From: Amorphophallus konjac
Taxonomy: Eukaryota; Streptophyta; Magnoliopsida; Alismatales; Araceae
NCBI GenBank assembly: GCA_022559845.1
Contig: CM040118.1
Coordinates: 446,646,053 to 446,710,052 of the forward strand
DNA: 64,000 nt
Direction of reading: 5' to 3'
Numbering within the stretch: position 1 is the first letter of the stretch; each line of letters begins with the position of its first letter. Position numbers and translations under genes: made by a program. The notes under the pieces are model-generated. The model had not been told where the DNA came from. It did not search any database and saw only the letters and a program-made list of their open reading frames with translations. Below are positions 34,795-46,726 of the stretch, one piece after another.

Positions 34795-35673
34795 ATGGCC
34801 TCCATTACTCCACCCCCTAGTCCCAAGAAGATCCCTCACCATTCCAACACCATCTTCCACATTCCAACACCACTTTCCCCATTCCAACACAATCAACCCT
34901 TCCCCACACAACCCCACAACTTCCAAGGCCATTTCAAATTTGAAATCCACCCTTCCCTCCACTCACTTGTGCCCCCCCCCCTCTCTTTCTCCTCTCACCC
35001 ACCTTCCCAAATTCGTAGCTCCTCCTCCCACCACCTGTTAGACCCCCTTCCAGACCCCATTCTTCCCTTCCCCCACCTTAGAACACCCCCTCCTAGACCC
35101 CCTCACAGCCCGGGCTTTCCCCACACTCATCCACCCCCATTTCCCCTCCCATATACCCCATTCCCCCCCATCATCATCAACCTACAGCTCTCAACTGAAG
35201 ATATACAGCAGACCAGCAACTTGCAGCGGCCACCACGACCTCCTCCGGACGAGTTTGAAGACCCAAGAGCCATCGTCGGAAGCGTCTGCCAGTCGCCTTC
35301 GCAACCAAAGTGGTTTCGTCTTCTTCCGATCTCCGAGTCGTCCAGGAGGTCCATTCTCCCACAGTTGCACAGTTCTACCTTGGCTGAGGACCTGAGCCAG
35401 ATTAGAAACTCTGCCACGACGAACCCCAAAGGAATCAGTCCTCAAGTTCTTCTTCAAAGTTCTTCATCGGCCTATCTACTTTCAGAATCAAGAAGTGGAA
35501 GCCCATTCAGCATCCGGGAACAGAAGTTACCAATTTTCTTCCACGGTCGCGCGGCTCTGCCTTCCCCAGTCTGCATCGACACCTCCTCACTCTTCTGGCT
35601 CCACAGATCGTCTCCGTTCTCTTCTGGCATCCCCGTTTCTTTTGATGCAAAGAGGACTCACCCACGGTTCTAA
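34795..35673 (+). CDS. Proline-rich leader frame of Tat-2, 292 codons, doubtful
   Basis: Starts MASITPPPSPKKIPHHSN. The first half is Pro/His/Ser-rich because the DNA is a C-rich run; the second half is Ser-rich and less biased. I recognise no domain. Some Ogre-type elements have an extra frame ahead of gag, and this one is in the right place, but the composition alone could leave a chance open frame. There is no second copy in the window to compare. Confidence 0.3.
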   Translation: MASITPPPSPKKIPHHSNTIFHIPTPLSPFQHNQPFPTQPHNFQGHFKFEIHPSLHSLVPPPLSFSSHPPSQIRSSSSHHLLDPLPDPILPFPHLRTPPPRPPHSPGFPHTHPPPFPLPYTPFPPIIINLQLSTEDIQQTSNLQRPPRPPPDEFEDPRAIVGSVCQSPSQPKWFRLLPISESSRRSILPQLHSSTLAEDLSQIRNSATTNPKGISPQVLLQSSSSAYLLSESRSGSPFSIREQKLPIFFHGRAALPSPVCIDTSSLFWLHRSSPFSSGIPVSFDAKRTHPRF

Positions 35674-36179
35674 CGGCGCTGATGGCATCAAATTGGAGTT
35701 TGGGAGCGGCCAGGACAGCCTCTGCATCCTACTGTTGGTGACCTGCCCCTGCTAGTCCGAGAAATAGAGGCCCTGTTCAAGCTTCTGCCCCGACCTGCAG
35801 CCACTCCAGAAGAATTTACAAAAATTCTGAGGCATTCCCTTCCTGTTACGAAGATTTTTCCGCCAGTCTCGCCATCAGAGAAATTCCTGAGCAAGATCTA
35901 CAATAGAAACACCAACCCTCTATCCTGGTTCACAGACAGCAGGCAGATTCAGCGTCCACCCTTGTTCCTCGTTCTTTGCTTTGGTTTCCCCACCTCGCTT
36001 GGCCGGCTGAAGGCCCCTCCCTGCATGGAGGTAGTATTGATGTAATATCATTAACCCCCACCCCAAGTTCCCCCTCCTGCGAGAGGTGTAGTGGTGTAAT
36101 TTATTTGGGTAGGTCAAGCGACACCGCCGTGGCGTGTGGGGATCCACTCGCCTCCCCGCTCGCCCTCGTCTCCGACCGG

Positions 36180-36201
36180 GACCGGTTTCTTCAAACCGGT
36201 C
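36180..36201 (+). other. Perfect hairpin in the Tat-2 leader
   Basis: Arms GACCGGTTT and AAACCGGTC (9 bp) around a CTTC loop, directly followed by a GTAAGT donor-like site. Possible RNA structure for packaging, dimerisation or splicing control; inferred from position only. Confidence 0.55.
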
Positions 36202-37134
36202 GAGTAAGTGCTCAAACCTTCACTCCACTTAGTGCTTGTCTTTCAATATTAGTTCTAATTCCGCTGGTTATGTGAGTGAGAGCCCGATCCTCAAGCCCCA
36301 TTACCTTGAGTGATCACCGTGGGAAGAGTGCAACCGGTGCCTTCGGCACTTCGTCGGCCCCGTTGAATTGGGCTTCCAAATCCATTGGGAATCAAATCTT
36401 GGCCTTGCTGGCCCTCTACCAGCAAAGGCCCAACCCCTCAACCTCACCTTGGCATTGCCAAGTTACCCCGGGCTTGGGTGAGCGGCGGCCCAAATTGGCC
36501 CATTTAGATTGCGATTGTGCTTGCTTGCATTAGGTCCGAGGTTGTGTCACATCATTCTAGGCTAGACTTTGCATGCACTCCGGTGCACATAGGGTCATTC
36601 ATCTTTTCATACATTAGATTGTATTTTCCTACCTTGTTGTGAGGACCTCTCGTCTCCATATTCCTTGGGGCCGACTAGGAAATCACATCAGGGACCTCCG
36701 TAAGTCCCCGGGAGCCGTGGATTCTCACACGGACGCCGGGCTGGTTGTACCTTTCCCACCCCGTGTCTAGGGTTGCATAGGTGAAGGAGTGGTTACACTT
36801 AGAGTCAAACCAAGTCCCATATCCATCTCCTACTAGGAACCCATTGTTGAGAGCACATATCAATCAATTCACTAAAGTTCCAAAGGAGAAATCATAAGAA
36901 CCTTGTTGCATCATCTTAAACAACTTGGTTGATCTTTGAGTGTCTTCATCTTTTATCATTTACATCTTGTTAGAATCACCTAAGTTTGGTTGCTTATTGA
37001 GTGTTTTTTGTGTTGGTTGTTTTCGCATTGTCAAGGTTGTCCGTTGCATGTGGAGTTGTTTTCGTCCGTCTGAATCATCTTCTCAAGTCCGTTCCTTCTT
37101 CACGTTCTATTCTAATCCCCTCTTCGAGTCCACC

Positions 37135-39216
37135 ATGGCATCCTTCAATCCTCCTCGCTCCCAAGAGGACTCTCTTCCTCAAGGGCTCCTTGAAAACCCC
37201 CCTAGGGTTATTACATTTTCCTCTGGAGAGGGGACTGCCCCTCTCCCATCCTCCACTTCTATGGAAGGTAGTCAAGTTACCCCTTCTCTCTCTACTCCTT
37301 CCGCGGGCTCCGTCCTTCATATGATGGCCCAATTGGATCCGACCCAACTCCAAGTTTTATATCAAGCTATGCAAGGGTCCAATACTTCTCCCTCTGCCAC
37401 TATCCAAGGTCAATCTAATCCTTCCATTATTGGGCCGTCCGTTCAGCCCACTCCAATTGATCTCACTCCGGTCCAACCCCGGACCATCACTTTCGCTGGC
37501 ATGGAGATGGGCCAGTCTTCTAATTCAGCCCATCAATCTTTCGATAAAGGGAAGACACCCATCCCTTCCTTTGTCCAGTTGAATCATCACAACTCTAGTT
37601 CGGTAGTTTCGCAGCTCCTTATGAACCCTTCCGATTTCTTACGCCCTCAGCAAGGAGTGGCCTAAAATCATTCTAATCTGGGTCTATCTCAGGCCCAACA
37701 TCCTTCTTACGGGCCGCCTATTTCCACTGTCTATCCTTCCACTCCTTCTTACGGGCTCCCGCCTGTTGCTACAGCTATTCCATCTGCCCCTCAAATACAA
37801 TCAGCATCCTTCACTACCCCTGCTCCTTCCCGAGAGTAGGACTTGCTTGACAAGTGGGCCACCATGCAGCAACAACTCGACTTTCTCCAGAAAAGGGTTG
37901 GCCCACAATCCTTGGCCGATATTCCTATTCTGAGCTTCCAGAATATCTGGTTCCCTCCGCAATCAGAGCTCCCCAACTATCGCAAGTACGATGGGAACAG
38001 TAATCCATTCATCCATGTGAGGGATTTTCTTTATGAATCGGCGCAGTTCCAATATGATGATCGCCTCATGGCGTACTTATTCCACCGATCTTTGGACAGT
38101 GTTGCTCTAGAATGGTTCTATTCTCTACCACTGGAAGAGGCCGAGAGTTTCAAGGTAGTAAAAGATAAATTCATCCAGCGGTTCCAAGACAGGGTCGGCC
38201 CTGAATATTCATTTATAGATCTAGTGGCCGAGAAGATGAAGTCGGATGAAGAGTTCGCCACCTATGCAGACAGGTGGAGACAAATGGCCGCCAGAGTACC
38301 GGGCCACATTCCGGAGGAAGAGAAGATCAAACTGCTGATTTCCAATGCCACCCCGACCTTCCGCAACATCCTGGCAATGAATGACATAGCCAACATGCAT
38401 CAACTCTATAGCCGGGCGCGCTTCATCCAGACTCAATTCAAGGACTCCTCTATCCATTCCCTCTTCGAAAACCAAAAGCCCAAGTACCACAAGAAACCAC
38501 AAGGGCCGGTTACTGAGGGAGTCCAAACAAATGAGCAAGTACAAGCCGTTGCTTTTCCATATCAGGCCGCACCTTTCCGCTACAACCAAAACCCCCGCAA
38601 TTCACAAAACGCCGCTCCGCAAAACTTCCAAGCCACTCCACAAAACCCTCCCCCCGCCTTCACCATTCCACAAAACACCTTCGCCACACCACAACAACCA
38701 TCACCACCACCACAATACCATAACGTCTCTCCACCCAACGGCTACAACAACAACAATCCAAATAGCAAGCGCCCGGCTCCCAGGAGAACCCAGTACCCTC
38801 TGTTGCCAGAGACGCTTACAGATATCTTCTCGGCTCTCATGTCAGTAAATGCAATCCAACTTCCTCCAGAACGGCCTGTTTGGAACCCGGCAGTCGATCA
38901 GACTAAGTATTGTATGTTCCACCGGCAGCCGGGCCATACCATAGAAGGATGTTTTCAGTTCCGAGATCTTGTGTATGACCTACATGAGGGGCAGAGAATC
39001 GACTGGGCCGAAATGCATAGGGCCATTATTGAGATTAAAGAAAAGAGAAGGCAGCCGCAGGGGCAGCAAGTGCAGCAGCATCAAGCACCGCAGCCGCAGT
39101 AGCCACCACAACAGCAGCAACCACAGCAAGTACAAGACCTGGGCATCCATCAGAACCCGATGCCGAATCATCCACCCGCTCCTTAGCAGCAGCCGCCAGC
39201 ACCAGCGCAAGTAAAC
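37135..39216 (+). pseudogene. gag of Tat-2, with in-frame stops
   Basis: Start chosen at MASFNPPRSQEDS because its context (CCACCATGGC) is strong; the frame is open 65 codons further upstream. A Ser/Pro/Gln-rich N-terminus precedes the Retrotrans_gag (PF03732) core at about 38000-38400 (FLYESAQFQYDDRLMAYLFH, RWRQMAARVPGH). A knuckle variant CMFH-GHTIEGC lies at 38911-38952 and a Gln-rich tail follows. In-frame stops: TAA 37663, TAG 37838, TAG 39100 and TAG near 39184, each explicable as C-to-T in a Gln codon. The capsid role is known for the family; this copy cannot make full-length Gag without readthrough. Confidence 0.88.
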
Positions 39217-41322
39217 ATGGTCCAGCCACCGGCCCCCAACGTCGGATGGTCTTTCGATGATGATGGCGCCACACCGCAGGTCATGGCCCTCCACCATAAC
39301 CATCGCAATCCTCCCTTCATCATTCCTGCACAGCCGACGCCCTCTCAACTCGTCCTCCCATTCACACCCGCTCCAGCAAATCCTCTACCACTCTCCATTC
39401 CATCGTACCCTCCATCACCCACTCCCATCACCGTCATCACACCACCATCCAATCCCTCACCCATTCTTACCCATCCGCTAGCCTTCCCTCCACCCGCATC
39501 AACATTCATCACCACCCTGCCTTCCACCCATCCTTCACCCACCATCCGCGCACCGCCCATTAACCTCACCAACCCTACGCTCCACCAAACCGCCTCCCCC
39601 GCACCACCTGTTCCATTCATCCATCCCGCAGGGCCCATCATACTATCTTCAGATGCCGCGGCAAACTGTGCTTTGAGGAGCGGGAAGATGTTCCATCGGA
39701 ATTACGTTACTACTTCCAATCCCCAGTCCTCTCAACCGGTGGCCGAGCAAGAAGAAACTGGACCTTTACCGGGTACTCAATATGACTTGCTGCATCATCT
39801 GGATCGAGTGCCTGCCAAAATATCTGTGCTGGAGCTGATCAAAAGGTCCACCCTTAATCAGGATGCACTGAGGGATTTCCTACAGAAGGTAATGGTTAGC
39901 GAAGACATGGCAGTTGATAGCCTACCAACGGCACTGGCAACTATCTCCAAAGGGCCGGCAATCACGTTCTCTGAATCCGAGCTTGCACCTCTGGGGGCTA
40001 TGCAAATGCCGCTCTGCATAACAATTACCCTGAACAAAGTCGACATTGAAGCAGCGCTGGTTGACACAGGGGCCTCAATTAATGTTTGCCCACTCAGCAC
40101 CCTCCGAGCATGCAACATATCTGAAGAGCTACTACGGCCTACCCCCACCACTATAGCGGCATATGACAACTCAAGGCGAGCATGTCACGGGGTAGTCACC
40201 ATTCAGGCAGAGCTCGGGCCCCTTACTATGGCCGTGGAATTCTATGTTCTTGATATCGACCCTATGTTCAAGGCTATCTTGGGTCGTCCCTGGATTAACA
40301 CACTCGGCGCCGTGCCCTCCACCGCACATTAGTACATTAAATTCCCCTTCCAAGGGAGGGTCGTCAAAGTTAAGAGCTTATCCACAGTACAGTCAGTAAA
40401 GGCTATTTCAGAGTAGGTTCTTCCCACACTTTGGCCAAGCAGCCGGCCCGTTCTGTCAGTATTGGATTTGAACTTTCCTTAGGCTTACACATCCCCTAAG
40501 CCCGTCGCTACTCCAGTTAATGTCAAAGTGAAGCCGCAGATTCGAGATTCAAAGGGGTGGAACATTATATTGAAATTGGGCTATCAACCGGGGAGAGGCC
40601 TCGGTGTGCAACTGCAAGGGATGACTAAGCCTATACCTAAGGGAAGAAAAATGGGTAAGAGAGGTCTCGGATACAAAGAGACAGCATTATCTATGATAAG
40701 TGATTCTGGGCCGCTCACCTGGGATTATCATCAGCATTTTGTCAAAGGGCCTCTCCAGCCTGGCACATTAGCTCCAAAGCCGGTTCAACAAGAAAGGAAT
40801 ACAGTTTGTCCAATTGCCAGTCCGCCTCCCTTGCCAAGAGGGTCAGATGATGACATGCTCGACTACAGTCAGGCCTTGCAGGGGCTCTTTTATGAGGAAG
40901 AATGTCAGAAGAAGCAACAAGAAGTTTGGCTTATGCAGTGGAGGCCAAAGAAGCAGCTTATTGTTGATCTACAGAAGGAGGAGAGCTCTCCAGTTGTCTG
41001 TTCTTGGTCTCTCTCACGCTTCCAATCTATCTTTCAACAAAAGGAGTTCGTACCCCGCCTCCCTCCTGTCATGATAAATTCATCTTTCATTGATCCACTG
41101 GAGATTCTATTCATTCCTTGTGCTTGCGAGAAATGTCCACGCATTGATCTATCCACTCTGTTTACTCCTCCTCCTCCCAACGCTCAACTCCACGGGATGT
41201 GGTTCTCTTCTTCTGATCCCTTCTTTGATTGCATCTTCCCCGAGCTATTCCCTATGCAGCTCCCACCTCCTCCATCTTGCTGTGTAGTCTCCGTTGATCT
41301 CCAAAAAAAACGTCAAATTTGA
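39217..41322 (+). pseudogene. Protease and G-patch part of the Tat-2 polyprotein
   Basis: Same frame as gag. Pro-rich linker, then retropepsin: LVDTGAS with the catalytic Asp at 40063, and ILGRPWINTLGAVPS near 40290. TAG follows at 40330 where CAG is expected (AVPSTAH-stop-YIKF), then another TAG at 40414. A G-patch-like domain at about 40546-40680 (WNIILKLGYQPGRGLG, KRGLGYKE) is characteristic of Tat/Ogre and Athila-type elements. The frame ends at 41320 because of an A8 run at 41303-41310; with one A fewer it would run into RT. Confidence 0.85.
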
Positions 41323-44300
41323 AACGGAGATTTCAGTGGAAGATTACGCTATCCTGTCTCCATCCTCCTCCTCCCAAGGGCACGAGTCCCCTGCTCCTCC
41401 CATTCCACTAGGCCTTTTCTCCCCTAGGTTAGGGTTAGGGTCCGTCGAGTCTAGAGGAGTAGAGTCCGTTAGGTCTAGAGAAGTAGGGTCTTGTTCTGGG
41501 TCGTCCAACCCTTCCCATTCTGAACCGCGCTCGCTTGCGCATCCTTCCCAATCTGTTCCTGATAGGTTCTTGCAAGATCTAGCTCAGCGGTGTCATGCTC
41601 TTTTGAAGTGTCCGGAATTCATCGCTACAGCAATCGTGATTGAGGATGAAGAGGAAATAGAAGGGGAATGGAGCGACGACGGATTAGGCGTCTATGAGGT
41701 CTTGGATGAGAAGGATCCAATAGATGAAGACAGCGATGTGGATAACACTGCCGACTTATATGCACAAGGACTAAAGAGATTCGACCAGCCGTCGACGGCA
41801 GTGGATGAACCTACAAAGGAAATCAACTTGGGAATGGAAGAAGACCCAAGGCCCATCATTATTTCTGCTGATCTCCCTTCACATGTAGAAGAAGATCTAA
41901 TTAAGGTATTAAGGGAGTATAGTGATTCTTTCGCCTGGTCTTATGAGGACATGCCAGGTCTTGACCCCTCCTTAGTGGAACATCGACTCGTGCTTAAACC
42001 AGGGGCAACACCTGTGAAACAACGGTCAAGAAGATTTCACCCCCACATGACCTTAAGGATCAAAGAAGAGGTTGACAAACTATATAAGGCCAGGTTCGTC
42101 AGAGTGGTTTTATATCCTCAGTGGGTGGCGAACATAGTCCCTATTCTCAAGAAGGATGGAAAAGTGCACATATGATTTGATTTCAGGGATCTAAACAAAG
42201 CATGTCCCAAAGATGATTTTCCGCTACCTCATATAGACGTCCTAGTGGATAACACTGCCGGGTATGAAGCTCTGTCATTTATGGATGGGTACTCGGGCTA
42301 TAATCAGATCCGTCTCGCTCCGGAAGACCAAGAGAAAACTTCCTTCACCACGTCCTGGGGCACGTATTGTTATGTAGTTATGCCATTTGGTTTGAAAAAT
42401 GCAGGTGCCACCTATCAAAGGGCGATGATGGCCATTTTCCACGACATGATGCACATATACATGGAAGCTTACGTGGATGACATCTTGGTGAAGTCAAGAA
42501 CAAAAGAAGAACACCCCTCTATCCTGGCTAAGGTGCTGCAGAGAGCCAGGGAGTACAAGCTTAAGATGAACCTGAAGAAGTGTGTATTCAGAGTCTCCTC
42601 AGGGAAGTTGTTAGGGTTCATAGTGAGCAAACGGGGGATCCAGATTGATCCTAATAAAGCACAGGCCGTCATGGACATGCCTCCGCCAAAGAACATTACG
42701 GAACTTTGAGGATTGATTGGTAGACTGCAATTCATTAGAAGATTTATATCTCAGCATTCTCAGAGGTGTCGTCTGTTTTATGAGTTGCTTAAGGCGGGTG
42801 TCAAGTTCGAATGGAATCAAGATTGTCAGAAGGCCTATGAGGACCTCAAAGAGTATCTGTCCAATCCCCCGGTTTTGCAACCTCCTGTCCCTGGGAAACC
42901 CCTAATCCTATACATCTCGGTTATTGAGGACTCCCTAGGGGCGGTCTTAGCACAAGTGGATGATGAAGGAAAAGAGCGGGCCGCGTACTACCTCTCTCGA
43001 CTGTTTAATCCAGCTGAATCCAAGTACACCGCTATGGAGAAGACTTGTGCCGCCTTAGTGTGGGTAGCTCAGAAGCTTAAACATTACTTTCTCGCCCACC
43101 TAGTTAGGTTGATCTCTAGAATGGACCCGATCCGTTATCTCTTAGAAAAACCCGTCCTTTCTAGTAGGTTAGCTCGCTGGCAGAGCTTCCTCTCTCAGTT
43201 CGACATCACCTTTGTTGTTCAGAAGGCAGTCAAAGGATATGCCATTGCTGAACATCTTGCACATCTCCCTATTCCTCACACCGATTCTATTCAGGATGAT
43301 TTCCCTGATGAGCATCTCTCTGTCCTTTCTCATCATCCCTTTTGGTCTCTGCACTTCGATGGTGCACTCAACTCCCAAGGCCAAGGGATCGGTGCTGTCT
43401 TGCTTACTCCAGAGGGAGTAACCATCCCCTTCGCTTATCAACTTCGATTTCCTGCTACCAACAACATCGCTGAGTATGAGGCTCTCCTGGCCGGCTTGAA
43501 GCACACCTATCTCCTAGGCGCGCGCTATTTGAACATTATAGGAGATTCTCAGCTCGTCCTACGGCAAGTCCTGTCCACTTACCGTACTCGTGACCCCAAA
43601 CTCAAGCCTTATCAAGATTTGGTCATGCTCATTGCTAAGCGATTCCGTAAGCTGATCTATATCCATACTCCCCGTTCTCTGAACATTCTAGCTGATGCTT
43701 TGGCATCTCTTGCTTCCTCCTTATCTTTCCCTCTCAGTCGTAGTACTGAGACCAATGTCGTCCAGAGATTGGACGCACCTTCTCTTCAAGATCCTTGGTT
43801 CATCAACCTCAGGAAATCTGTAGAGGCAAGAGCTGAGAAGGAAGATCTCAAGGAAGTTTCATTAACAGAGCTAGAGGAGATTCTGGACGAAGAAGAATTG
43901 CCTTGGTATCATGAAATCGAATTGTTTTGCAAAGAAGGGTCATTCCCAGAAGGGGCAAAGGCCGAGCAGCGTAAAGCAATAAGAAGAGCCGCCGCAAGGT
44001 ACACTATCATTACAGGAGAACTGTATAGGCTCGCTACTAATGGAATGCTCATGAGATGCTTGGATGATGTAGAAGCTTGGAAAGTGGCTGAAGCGGCCCA
44101 TTCTAGTGAGTGTGGAGGTCATGTCAATGGCCAGGCTCTAGCGAAGAATATCCTTAGGCAGGGCTACTATTGGCCCACTCTAGAGGAAGATTGCTCCCTC
44201 TATGTCCGGAGGTGTCTTAAATGCCAACTCCATGCTGATAAAATTCACTCTCCAGCTTCGTCTCTCCATCCTATGACTGCTCCTTGGCCATTCTCTATGT

Positions 44301-45158
44301 GGGCTTTTGACGTCGTCGGCCCGCTCGGGGATCCTAATTCTCAGATCAAGCAAAAATCCTTCATCCTCACTGCTACTGAGTACTTCACCAAATGGGCCGA
44401 AGCCGAGGCGTACGCAGAAATCAAAGCTACAACGGTGTGCCGCTTTATCATGAAGAATATCATCTCGCGGTTCGGAGTGCCAAGCAGCATCATCACCGAC
44501 AACGGACCCCAGTTCGTCTCCCAAGAGCTTAAGGACCTATGTAAGAAGTTCAATATTGCACTACATCATTCATCTCCATATTACCCTCAAGGCAACGGTC
44601 AAGCCGAGGCCACTAATAAAACCCTTCTTAAAATCATCAAGAAAACATGCGAAGCACATAAATTTTATGATTGGCCTGAAAGATTGGTGGAAGCTCTGTG
44701 GGCTTACCGCACCTCCGTCCGTACCCCTACGGGGCAAACTCCCTATTCCCTGACCTATGGGATGAAGGCGGCCATATGAGATCTTAATCCCTTCCCTTAG
44801 AGTGCAGCTCGATAAGGAACTTAATCTCGATGAACGTCGGGAGGCGTTGCTGGTCCAGTTGGAACTCTTGGATGAGAAGAGGATGAATGCGGCTGATCAC
44901 ATTTCTATTTATCAAAAGGGGGTTTCGCGTTATTTTCAAAAGAAGGTGATTGAACGTAAGTTTATGACGGGTGATATTGTTTTGAAACGCAAATTCATTC
45001 GGTCTGCAGGTCCTAAGTCTAAATTGCAACCTAACTGAGAAGGGCCGTTTGTAATAAAAGAAGCTTATCCAGGGAATGCTTATCGTTTAATAAATACGGA
45101 AGGTGAGGAGCTCTCTCACCCGTGGAATGGGTTGTATCTTAAGCGTTTCTTTCATTAG
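41294..45158 (+). pseudogene. RT, two RNase H domains and integrase of Tat-2 pol, broken
   Basis: RT spans about 41960-42560 with FPLPHID, MPFGLKNAGATYQR and the catalytic YVDD at 42470-42481. Gypsy RNase H follows (about 42880-43270), then the second, archaeal-type RNase H (SLHFDGALNSQGQGIGAVLL, 43340-43720), the Tat hallmark. Integrase: HHCC zinc finger (HSSECGGH...CLKCQ) at 44090-44230; core with FDVVGP, TDNGPQF and QAEATNK, the DDE residues; tail EGPFVIKEAYPGNAY. Breaks: TGA 42173 beside the RT VDF motif, TGA 42707 (ELRG expected), a small deletion with frameshift near 44775, and TGA 45036 where Tat-1 has Trp. Final stop 45156-45158. Confidence 0.92.
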
Positions 45159-46726
45159 AGTCTAAACCACGTGCTTTCCCGGCAGCAAGATCTTCCTTCC
45201 TATCTTCAAAAGAAGAGGTCCCGAGCAAGGCAATCACACACCACACGATATCTCTGGTCGGGCTCCTTGTTTAAAAGACACCGTTTCTCCTTGGCCATGC
45301 TTTAGGGGAAAGTCAAAGTCCCTGTCCGCTTCATTCTTCGGCTGAATCCAGGGGCAAGGAGTGAATAAGGAGGCGACGACCAATCCAAACACCCTAACGA
45401 GAGGAGGTCTCAAACAGGGGCAAGTCCGTTATGACCTGACGCCACAAGCGAGAAAGGAAAAGAAAAGAAAAGGAGTGCTCTTTATGACAAAATCAAAAGC
45501 GTTATCTCAAAGGTCTATAGATTCCGAATTTCTGAAAAACTCCAAGGAGGAAAGAAAGCTAGGCATGACAAGAGTGGCAGTACAGTTCCCCGCGGGACGT
45601 TATGAGCCCGGTCGCATGCATGCCTAGGGTGGACAAAGATTCGATGACGGACGCAAAAGGCCCCGGCGCAACAAACCAAATCTCTGATGGGGTTGTGCGG
45701 TGAGAAAATCAAGTCCTAAAAACTCCCATATCTGGCCTAAGCTTCCCCCATGATCTTTTTTCTTTTAGGACTAAGATTAGTACCCTGAGTATGGTATTGG
45801 TAGAAACACCGTCATGATGATTAGCTCTTGGCCAGGGGTTGTCACACTATTACACGCCAATCTCGGGACTCAATCTAAAACAAGGAAGGGTTCGCGTTGC
45901 TAGAGAGGCACTGGTTTTTCAAAATTCAAGAAACATCAAATATTTTCAAAAACCAAAAACATCAAATATTTTAAAATTCAAAAACAACAAATGTTTTCAA
46001 AAATCCAAAACAAAACATATATCTCTAAAAATCCAAAAACATTAAATATTTCCCAAAACTCCCCAAAAATACCATCATGTGCATAGCATGCATTGCATTT
46101 TCATTATGTTTTCGCCTATTTAATAAAGGCTCCACCCCTTGACCGAATATCAAGGAACGGTCATTATCTAACTTGCTTCAAGGCAAGGGGTTGAGTCCAA
46201 GAACAGATCTAACTTGATTCATGTTTAAAGTGTGTGTGCAGAATGCAGGGGCAAGATTTAAAGCAAAAAAAAGTTCACAGCTATGCAGGTTCAAGGTATG
46301 TAACGCGCCAACATCGGACCGTTACAGTCACATAACGGCCCCCTCTTCGACCATTATTTTCATGCAGGCATGGGCCTTCTTTCTTTCACTAATCATCACT
46401 ATAACGGTCTGGAGAATACCGTTACTTTCTTATAACGGCCCAAGGCCTATCCGTCATATCCTTCAGAGACAGGGTTCTATTGTTACTCTCATTCTGACGA
46501 CCTGTCGTAAGACCGTTATTTCCGTGTGGCGGCCCATTGCATATCCGTTGCTATCTCCAGAGGCTCTGCCTGTCCACATCATTCCAGCCATTCAAACCAC
46601 GAAACTCAAGCTCATTCAACTAAGACAATTTCATCTCATTCAAGCAAGCTTAATGAAATATAATTCATGATAAACCAAGCTCTGATGATCAAGTACACAT
46701 AACATCTCTCATGAACAAAAAGAAAA
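45159..46726 (+). other. Non-coding block after Tat-2 pol
   Basis: No gene is seen. Collinear with Tat-1 2877-4440. It holds the A/T-rich repeats at 45905-46070 and, from about 46300, a dense set of AACGGTC/GACCGTTA half-sites. Antisense gene 1 ends at its right edge. Confidence 0.6.
45905..46070 (+). repeat. A/T-rich imperfect tandem repeat
   Basis: Four to five degenerate units of about 30-36 bp containing CATCAAATATTTTCAAAA and CCAAAAA. A similar but differently arranged run lies at the same place in Tat-1 (about 3661-3790). Hypervariable tandem repeats downstream of pol are known in Tat elements. Confidence 0.75.

Larger units (their letters stand above)
33741..37134 (+). other. Long leader of Tat-2 between primer site and gag
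   Basis: About 3.4 kb. It contains a second promoter-like TATA (34518-34527), a C-rich stretch with a proline-rich frame (34795-35673), a perfect 9-bp-arm hairpin at 36180-36201 and a strong splice-donor match GTAAGT at 36204-36209. A spliced leader is plausible but no acceptor was pinned down. Confidence 0.5.

Noticed and set aside
39217..39481. Overlapping His/Pro/Ser-rich frames on both strands in the protease linker and gag tail
   Set aside because: They are shadows of the Gln/Pro-rich linker of the Tat-2 polyprotein.
41303..41310. Programmed -1 frameshift site (AAAAAAC) joining protease to RT
   Set aside because: RT lies in the +1 frame relative to protease, so a -1 slip leads to the wrong frame. 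One extra A is the simpler explanation.
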